From Sphingobium psychrophilum (GTDB lineage Bacteria > Pseudomonadota > Alphaproteobacteria > Sphingomonadales > Sphingomonadaceae): 64,000 bases of DNA. Shown piece after piece: positions 59,461-64,000 of the stretch (position 1 is its first letter; every line of letters begins with the position of its first letter). Made by a program: the position numbers and the translations under genes. The notes below the pieces were generated by a model that worked only from the letters and a program-made list of their open reading frames with translations, was not told the origin of the DNA and did not search any database. The stretch lies in the NCBI RefSeq assembly GCF_012927105.1, contig NZ_JABBFV010000021.1:1-64000 (forward strand), in the 5' to 3' direction.

Positions 59461-60042
59461 ATGAAACTCGGATATGCCCGTGTTAGCAACGGCGAGCAAA
59501 ATTTGACCCTTCAGATCGACGCGCTTCTTGCCGCAGGCGCAGGGCGGATCTTTGAGGACAAGGGCGTAAGCGGTTCCACCGTGTTCAAGCCAGCCTACGG
59601 CGACATGTTGCGTCACGCGCGAGCTGGTGACGAAATCATGGTTTGGCGGCTCGACCGTCTTAGCCGCTCTCTCCCTGGCCTCATTATCGAGCTTGAAATG
59701 CTGGGGAGCCTTGGCGTCGGGTTCCGATCGCTCACGGAACAGATCGAAACGGTGACACCGGCAGGCCGGTTGTTCTTCCCTATGGTTGGAGCTTTCGCGC
59801 AATTTGAGCGCGATGTAATCCGCGAGCGCACCAACGCAGGGATTCAAGCGGCGCGGCGCGCTCGTAAGAAGCTGGGGCGGCCTGTGTCGATCAATGAGGA
59901 TCAATGGAAACAGGCCAAGACGCTGCTGGCTGAACCTCACAATATGAGCGTCGTGGCAGTTGCGGGACTGTTGAATGTCACTCGCCAGGCCATCTATAAG
60001 CGGCTCAGCTCTGAGAAGCGGGCCGAACCAGTCATGGCTTGA
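59461..60042 (+). CDS. Second serine recombinase
   Basis: 193 residues from ATG 59461. 'KLGYARVSNGEQNLTLQIDALLAAG' has Ser9. 'IMVWRLDRLSRSLPGLI', 'VGAFAQFERDVIRERTNAGI' and a C-terminal HTH (MSVVAVAGLLNVTRQAIYKRL) follow. It differs clearly from the divergent recombinase at 58668, so they did not arise by recent duplication. It is probably a plasmid dimer-resolution or mobile-element enzyme at the junction between the accessory island and the backbone. Confidence 0.92.
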   Translation: MKLGYARVSNGEQNLTLQIDALLAAGAGRIFEDKGVSGSTVFKPAYGDMLRHARAGDEIMVWRLDRLSRSLPGLIIELEMLGSLGVGFRSLTEQIETVTPAGRLFFPMVGAFAQFERDVIRERTNAGIQAARRARKKLGRPVSINEDQWKQAKTLLAEPHNMSVVAVAGLLNVTRQAIYKRLSSEKRAEPVMA

Positions 60043-60348
60043 TCCATGGAATACCCCCTGCCCTTCCCTTCGATTAGCGCACTCCCCTTAAGCGTCGCCT
60101 TTCCTTGGGCAGCTACCTAGGCCGGTGATGATTGTGCGAGCGAGCATATCCCCTCGTGCTCGTCACTGCTGATTGACGCACCTGGGCGGCTCCCCTGCCT
60201 CATCCGGGATCGGACCTTCGGCCCCAAGCAGAAAACCACCGCTACGCGCCTACGGTTTCCGTAAGCGGACCCTCCGTTTTTCAGCTTGCCCGTGTCAGGG
60301 GGCCTCCCCTCGAAAGTGCGTCAGCAACGACAGCACGAAGGAACGGAC
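60043..60348 (+). promoter_or_regulatory. Leader of the second ssb with a compound hairpin
   Basis: 306 bp without a gene. CCGCT (60239-60243) pairs with AGCGG (60264-60268), and inside it TACGG-TTT-CCGTA (60251-60263) forms a second stem. It resembles, in type but not in sequence, the structured leaders of ardC and parB. A 'gaagga' element precedes the ssb start. Confidence 0.45.
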
Positions 60349-60693
60349 ATGCAGAACATCGCTGAATTTCGCATCATCGGTCGCATCGGTAGCACGGAGA
60401 TCAAGGAAAAGGTGGCAACGCTCGACGTTGCAGCAAACTACGGCCGCAAGGTCGGCAACGATTGGGAGGGCGATACCCACTGGAACCGAGTCACCTGTTT
60501 CGGCAAGAACATCGAGCGCGCAGCCAAGATGGCCAAGGGCGACTTGGTGCATATCACTGGTCGCATCCGCCAATCCCGCTACGATCGCGAGGGCCAGACC
60601 GTTTACGGCGTTGACCTGATTGTTGATCGCTTGGCCGTGATCGCGAAGAATGGCCTTCCCGCCGATGACGATCGCGACGGCGGCGAGGATTGA
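60349..60693 (+). CDS. ssb: Single-stranded DNA-binding protein (plasmid copy 2)
   Basis: 114 residues from ATG 60349. 'IAEFRIIGRIGS...VATLDVAANYGRK...DTHWNRVTCFGKNIERAAKMAKGDLVHITGRIRQSRYDREGQTVYGVDLIVD' is the SSB core; it ends in a short acidic tail (ADDDRDGGED). It is a paralogue of the protein at 13735, the second ssb in this window. It probably covers the transferred strand early in the recipient. Confidence 0.92.
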   Translation: MQNIAEFRIIGRIGSTEIKEKVATLDVAANYGRKVGNDWEGDTHWNRVTCFGKNIERAAKMAKGDLVHITGRIRQSRYDREGQTVYGVDLIVDRLAVIAKNGLPADDDRDGGED

Positions 60694-60727
60694 AGCGTGC
60701 GGGCGGCGCACAACGCCGCCCATTACA

Positions 60728-60783
60728 TTACATGCAAAACAAATTACATGCACATGAATGCAATGGCATGTGCAGGCATGTAA
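60728..60783. promoter_or_regulatory. Nested CATG palindromes upstream of parA (candidate partition site or operator)
   Basis: TTACATGCA occurs twice as a direct repeat (60728-60736, 60744-60752). TTACATGC (60744-60751) and GCATGTAA (60776-60783) are inverted, and inside them TGCACATG (60749-60756) and CATGTGCA (60767-60774) are inverted again. The region is AT-rich for this plasmid. It lies 127 bp upstream of parA. Confidence 0.55.
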
Positions 60784-60909
60784 ATGGCATTGCAAGGCTG
60801 TCATTGCCATTAAATGGCTTTCCAAGGCTTTCAAGTGTCAGTATGATATGCGCATGCCTTTGCTGTCTCATGCAGGTTCGGGGCATCCTATGAATGTAAA
60901 GGAAAGCAA

Positions 60910-61584
60910 ATGGCAGTCATCGCCTTGGCATCCCCGAAAGGAGGTTGCGGCAAATCCACAACGGCAATCGCGTTGGCCGGTGCATATGCCGAGCAGGGCT
61001 ATACCGTCAGGATCATAGATGCCGATCCCCGCCAGCGTGTCATGCGCTGGGGCGAGGCGGGGCAAACTGGTCCACAGATCGCGGTCGTAAGCGCAAAGGC
61101 AGAAACGATTGTTGCAACGATCCGTGCCGCCGAGAGCGAGGCGCAAATTGTCATCATCGACGTGGAGGGAAGCGCGAACATGGTTGTTCCGTTTGCCATC
61201 GCCCACGCCAATTTCGTCATCATCCCGGCTAACCCATCAGCGGCGGACGTGGAGGACGCTATCGCAACCGTGCGCGTCGTTCTGGACACCCCAAGCAAGC
61301 ACGGACGCAGTGTTCCTTACGGGCTGCTATGGACGCGCGTTTCAACAGGGTTCCAGTCTCGCGAGTTTGCGGCGCTTGCTGGGCAACTCGCAGAGGCAGG
61401 GGTGCCGGTGATCGGCCAGTTTGTCGAACGCACCGCCTACAAGTCACTGTTTTCATACTGCACCACATTGGATCAGCTCCCGCGCGACGAAGTGCCGGGC
61501 ACCGACAAGGCGCGGGCCGAGGGGGCCGCGCTTGCGAACGCAGTGGCCGACGCGATTTTGGCCGATCAGGAGAAAGCCGCATGA
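60910..61584 (+). CDS. parA: ParA-family ATPase
   Basis: 224 residues. Deviant Walker A KGGCGKST (10-17), 'IIDADPRQRVMRW' and 'IVIIDVEGSANMVV' identify a small ParA/VirC1-like ATPase without an N-terminal HTH. It could segregate the plasmid or bring the relaxosome to the T4SS. The stop overlaps the start of the next gene as ATGA, the usual parA-partner arrangement. Confidence 0.92.
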   Translation: MAVIALASPKGGCGKSTTAIALAGAYAEQGYTVRIIDADPRQRVMRWGEAGQTGPQIAVVSAKAETIVATIRAAESEAQIVIIDVEGSANMVVPFAIAHANFVIIPANPSAADVEDAIATVRVVLDTPSKHGRSVPYGLLWTRVSTGFQSREFAALAGQLAEAGVPVIGQFVERTAYKSLFSYCTTLDQLPRDEVPGTDKARAEGAALANAVADAILADQEKAA

Positions 61585-61928
61585 CCGAGCCGCAAAAGCC
61601 TCAGAGGCGCAACCTGGGCCTGCCTCTGGCATCGGTGCGTAGTACGGCAACGGAGACGCCTGCGGCCGACGACAGCGCCAGGGAGACCGCGCTGCGTCAC
61701 GGGTTCGACAATGTGCCGATCGCGGCGAGCGAGGTAGATCGCCTGAGAGCCAATCAGAACAGCGAACCACCGCGCCGGAAACGTGGGGCAGGGCGGTCGA
61801 TGCCCTTCTCGGTGAAGCTCTCGCCCGCCACGATGGAATACATATACGAGGTGGCAAACTCGCGCGATATTCCCTTGGCACAGGTGATCGAGGAGCTTGT
61901 GGAGGCTCATCGAGAGGTCGCAAAGTGA
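61581..61928 (+). CDS. ParA partner, RHH-like DNA-binding protein
   Basis: 115 residues. A basic, flexible N-terminal half (NSEPPRRKRGAGRS) is followed by 'MPFSVKLSPATMEYIYEVANSRDIPLAQVIEELVEAH', a ribbon-helix-helix pattern. This is the expected layout of a small centromere-binding protein (ParG-like) or VirC2-like protein working with the overlapping parA. A longer in-frame extension upstream lies within parA and is not coding. Confidence 0.8.
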   Translation: MTEPQKPQRRNLGLPLASVRSTATETPAADDSARETALRHGFDNVPIAASEVDRLRANQNSEPPRRKRGAGRSMPFSVKLSPATMEYIYEVANSRDIPLAQVIEELVEAHREVAK

Positions 61929-62056
61929 TGCGCCGTCGATGACGATCAACGAGAACGGGGAGGGCAGGGCCAACCCCTAAAATGGCGGGCGAGGCCGTTG
62001 GCTGGAACCAGCGACCCCGCCCTAATCACAACCGCAAAATTGGAGCTTTGCGAATC

Positions 62057-62413
62057 ATGACTGACACCACCCTACCGAATCCGCATCCTGCGAGCGATGC
62101 AGCTTGGACCGTTGTGCTTGCAGATTATCGAGCCGCAGTTACGAGCTTTCATGCCGAGGTGAGCCGCGCTGCCGCTGCCGGTGACGACATTGACCAGGCC
62201 ACCGCCGATGCTCACGCATTTGCAGCCGTCGCGCTTATCGGGACGCCGGCAACGCATGTCGTGCAGATCGGCCAGAAGATCAGAGCAGCCGACAATCTGG
62301 TAAATCTCGGGCAGCTCTATCCCAACCTCGCAGAGATCCTTCTGAGGGACGTGCTTGGCTTGATCGGGATCACGAGCGGGGATGATCGACTATTGCCGTA
62401 TCCGCTTCACTGA
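62057..62413 (+). CDS. Hypothetical plasmid protein
   Basis: 118 residues from ATG 62057. Helical and acidic (SDAAWTVVLADYRAAVTSFHAEVSRAAAAGDDIDQATADAHAFAAVALI). I do not recognise it. It follows the parA operon in the same direction and ends just before a strong hairpin. Confidence 0.6.
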   Translation: MTDTTLPNPHPASDAAWTVVLADYRAAVTSFHAEVSRAAAAGDDIDQATADAHAFAAVALIGTPATHVVQIGQKIRAADNLVNLGQLYPNLAEILLRDVLGLIGITSGDDRLLPYPLH

Positions 62414-62420
62414 GACGAGG

Positions 62421-62445
62421 GCGGCCAGCGCGATGTGCTGGCCGC
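62421..62445. other. Perfect 9-bp hairpin after the hypothetical gene
   Basis: GCGGCCAGC and GCTGGCCGC pair around GCGATGT, 8 nt after the stop codon at 62413. There is no T-run. It may act as a transcript end or as a single-strand structure in the leading region. Confidence 0.55.
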
Positions 62446-62614
62446 TACGCGGCTCCGGTGAACCTATAGCAAGGCGACTGTGACGCAGAGCCGTTGCAGA
62501 AACCAACCAGAAGGATCATGACCGGGGCGCGTGCCAGTGTCATTCGGCTCGCTGATCCTTCCCCGTCATCGCAGCGCCCGTCTGTGGTGAGGGCGCAGGC
62601 TGACGGAGAAGAAC

Positions 62615-62950
62615 ATGACCGCATCGACCATCATTGCTGACATTCCTACCGGCCTCATCGTCGTTACCGGCCTTGTGATGCTGATCCTCGCTGTTCGCTT
62701 CCGTGGCCCTATGTCGATCGCTTTCGCAATCCTCTGCCTGTTCGGAACTTGGAACGCGGGAGAGGCACAGCCCGTCCTAGCGGCTATCATGGGCATTGTG
62801 CTTTATGGCGGCCTAGCCATCATCGGAAGCATCTTTGGAGGTCGCGGCGAGCTGGACCACGAAGCCCGATCCGGGGACTATGACTATGCCGCCGAGCAAG
62901 CGCGCCTCGCCAGCGAGTATCATCGCCGCGACCGGGAAAGCCGCTTTTAG
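62615..62950 (+). CDS. Small membrane protein
   Basis: 111 residues from ATG 62615 with 'ggagaa' upstream. There are three hydrophobic segments (GLIVVTGLVMLILAV, SIAFAILCLFGTW, AAIMGIVLYGGLAIIGSIFG) and a charged cytoplasmic C-terminus (YDYAAEQARLASEYHRRDRESRF). No family is recognised. Its end overlaps the convergent gene by 4 nt. Confidence 0.6.
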   Translation: MTASTIIADIPTGLIVVTGLVMLILAVRFRGPMSIAFAILCLFGTWNAGEAQPVLAAIMGIVLYGGLAIIGSIFGGRGELDHEARSGDYDYAAEQARLASEYHRRDRESRF

Positions 62951-63204
62951 TCTCCAGACAATCCGACCAACGCCGCAGCCACTTTCGCCGCACCATGCTT
63001 CGCAATGGCGGCGGCAATGGCGCGTGCGTCCGAGCGATCCAGTTCAGGAATTTTGACACGTTCTAGTGCCGCCAGAAGCACAGGGCGGCCCGCATCGCGC
63101 AATGCGTCCTCAGCCTCCTTTTCGCGCTGAACAATGGCCGCCAGCGCAGCCTCAAGTTTGACGCGCTCTTGCTTGATGCTTTCAAGGGCAGGGGACTTTG
63201 CCAT
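62947..63204 (-). CDS. Small coiled-coil hypothetical protein
   Basis: 85 residues. The first half is a predicted coiled coil (ALESIKQERVKLEAALAAIVQREKEAEDALRD). The second half ends 'DARAIAAAIAKHGAAKVAAALVGL'. It may be a small conserved plasmid protein; I cannot assign a function. It is the only minus-strand gene in the right-hand backbone block. Confidence 0.6.
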   Translation of the reverse strand: MAKSPALESIKQERVKLEAALAAIVQREKEAEDALRDAGRPVLLAALERVKIPELDRSDARAIAAAIAKHGAAKVAAALVGLSGD

Positions 63205-63676
63205 GAGATAGATTCCTTCGTTGTGGTCGAGCTATTGGGTGGTTTGAGCTGGGATTGTGTCGATGGGATCAGCCATCATCACCAGACTATCAGCCTATCA
63301 CGGCGGCACATGCGAGGCCGAGTTTGCACCTAGTCCGCCTTCTCTAACCGACATTTCAGGACTGTTCTATTCTTGTCGCGAAGAATGTCCAGACCGTGTG
63401 CGATGCGTTGAATCTTGAAATCCTAATTCCAGAAACGCGCGGCAAAGCCGCTCCTTTTCTCTCTGCGACGATCCAGCCAGGCGCGCCGATGGGCTTTGGT
63501 CGAATAGCGGTTGCCAAAAAGTGCATCCCCCCCCCCGTCCACGTCTTTTTGGTTTTGCTTGAGGGAGGGGCATGCGAGTGGTAAGGGAAGGATAGAGATT
63601 GTAGTTCGCAGGATAGCACGATCGACAGCATTGTAACACAATGCACTCTATGGTGTCCGCTGCACGGGGCTTAAGA
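63205..63676. other. Intergenic region with a palindrome, possible oriT or operator
   Basis: 472 bp with no convincing gene (the long minus-strand frame here mirrors the gene at 63677). It has a run of ten C (63527-63536) and a perfect palindrome GCATTGT-AAC-ACAATGC (63628-63644) 33 bp before the tandem RHH gene. oriT commonly lies next to MobC-type genes, so this is the best place in the window to look for it; a nick site is not identified. Confidence 0.4.
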
Positions 63677-64000
63677 ATGGCGCATCTGACGTTGCGAGTT
63701 GAAGACGAAATTGCGGAAGCCATCGACATGCTGGCGAGAGCGGCAGGCATGACCCGCAGCAAGTGGATCAACCGTGCTATCCGCGATGCCTTGCCTGCTC
63801 GTCCCGACGAGGTGCGAGACGTACCAACAATTGCAGGCGCCTCTAAAATGCTATCGCTTCGTTTGCCCGCTGACGAGCTGGCGGCCATTGATATGGTCGC
63901 AGCCAAAGCGGGCATGACCCGTTCGCAATGGGTCAAACGTACATTGCGTTGGCAACTCTGGACGAAGGCCGGCGAGCTGCGCCTCGCGCCTAGCAGCTAT
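63677..64000 (+). CDS. Tandem ribbon-helix-helix protein, MobC-like (cut by window edge)
   Basis: 108 residues are visible and the frame runs off the window. Two RHH units follow each other: 'HLTLRVEDEIAEAIDMLARAAGMTRSKWINRAIRDAL' (3-39) and 'MLSLRLPADELAAIDMVAAKAGMTRSQWVKRTLRWQL' (58-94). Single-chain double RHH proteins bind asymmetric sites. The GMTRS.W...... pattern is like relaxosome accessory (MobC) proteins. A relaxase gene would be expected next, outside the window. Confidence 0.75.
   Translation, partial: MAHLTLRVEDEIAEAIDMLARAAGMTRSKWINRAIRDALPARPDEVRDVPTIAGASKMLSLRLPADELAAIDMVAAKAGMTRSQWVKRTLRWQLWTKAGELRLAPSSY

Noticed and set aside
1..64000. tRNA, rRNA or riboswitch genes
   Set aside because: I looked for tRNA-like cloverleaf ends, rRNA segments and known leader motifs and found none that I could support.

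Overview
The window is one stretch of a large, high-GC, conjugative plasmid. The gene families are those I associate with alphaproteobacterial, most likely sphingomonad, plasmids: RepA with 'GATCCGCGAAAGCACGAA' iterons, an ArdC/ParB/SSB leading region, a P-type VirB system and an EexN lipoprotein. That host assignment is inference, since no chromosomal marker, rRNA or tRNA is visible.

Layout. (1) 1-7.3 kb, minus strand: a virB operon (virB1, three tandem virB2-like pilins, virB3, virB4, virB5, eexN, virB6, a virB7-like lipoprotein, virB8 cut by the window edge). (2) 7.5-15.5 kb: small regulators, repA flanked on both sides by iterons (oriV), a second replication-type HTH protein, a CHC2-zinc/Toprim primase-like protein, an SSB and ArdC. 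(3) 15.5-24.7 kb: an accessory operon with a LysR regulator, DabB and DabA (inorganic carbon accumulation), an ABC-type membrane protein whose ATPase motifs are gone, an HlyD adaptor and a TolC-like channel. A second LysR (OxyR type), a thioesterase and BioD follow. (4) 28,251-41,245: a complete 12,995-bp transposon with perfect 39-bp terminal inverted repeats and a 6-bp GCTACT target duplication, inserted in a DUF2490 outer-membrane gene. It carries a serine resolvase, a DDE transposase, an AAA ATPase and a reduced-sulfur oxidation/thiol-redox cargo operon. The cargo lies between two near-identical 24-bp resolvase-site-like dyads. (5) 41.2-44.3 kb: the 5' part of the DUF2490 gene, a Tat-exported beta-carbonic anhydrase, then remnants of IS3, Tn3 and IS21 elements. 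(6) 44.3-48.7 kb: backbone again, with ParB, a DUF6884 protein and a zeta-toxin pair. (7) 48.8-58.5 kb, minus strand: a phosphorothioation defence operon of the SspABCD class, led by a GIY-YIG nuclease and a 774-residue DGQHR protein in place of the usual SspE or Dnd effectors. (8) 58.7-60.0 kb: two divergent serine recombinases around a shared dyad. (9) 60.3-64 kb: second SSB, ParA and partner, small leading-region proteins, a possible oriT region and a tandem ribbon-helix-helix (MobC-like) protein at the edge.

How it fits together. Backbone blocks 2, 6 and 9 look like one replication/partition/leading region split by two accessory insertions (15.5-44.3 and 48.7-60.0 kb). A 270-bp leader with covarying hairpins is duplicated in front of ardC and parB, and could be a single-stranded promoter for early expression after transfer. 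The best candidates for undescribed biology are the variant Ssp operon, the DabAB-pseudoABC-HlyD-TolC operon, and the duplicated structured leader.
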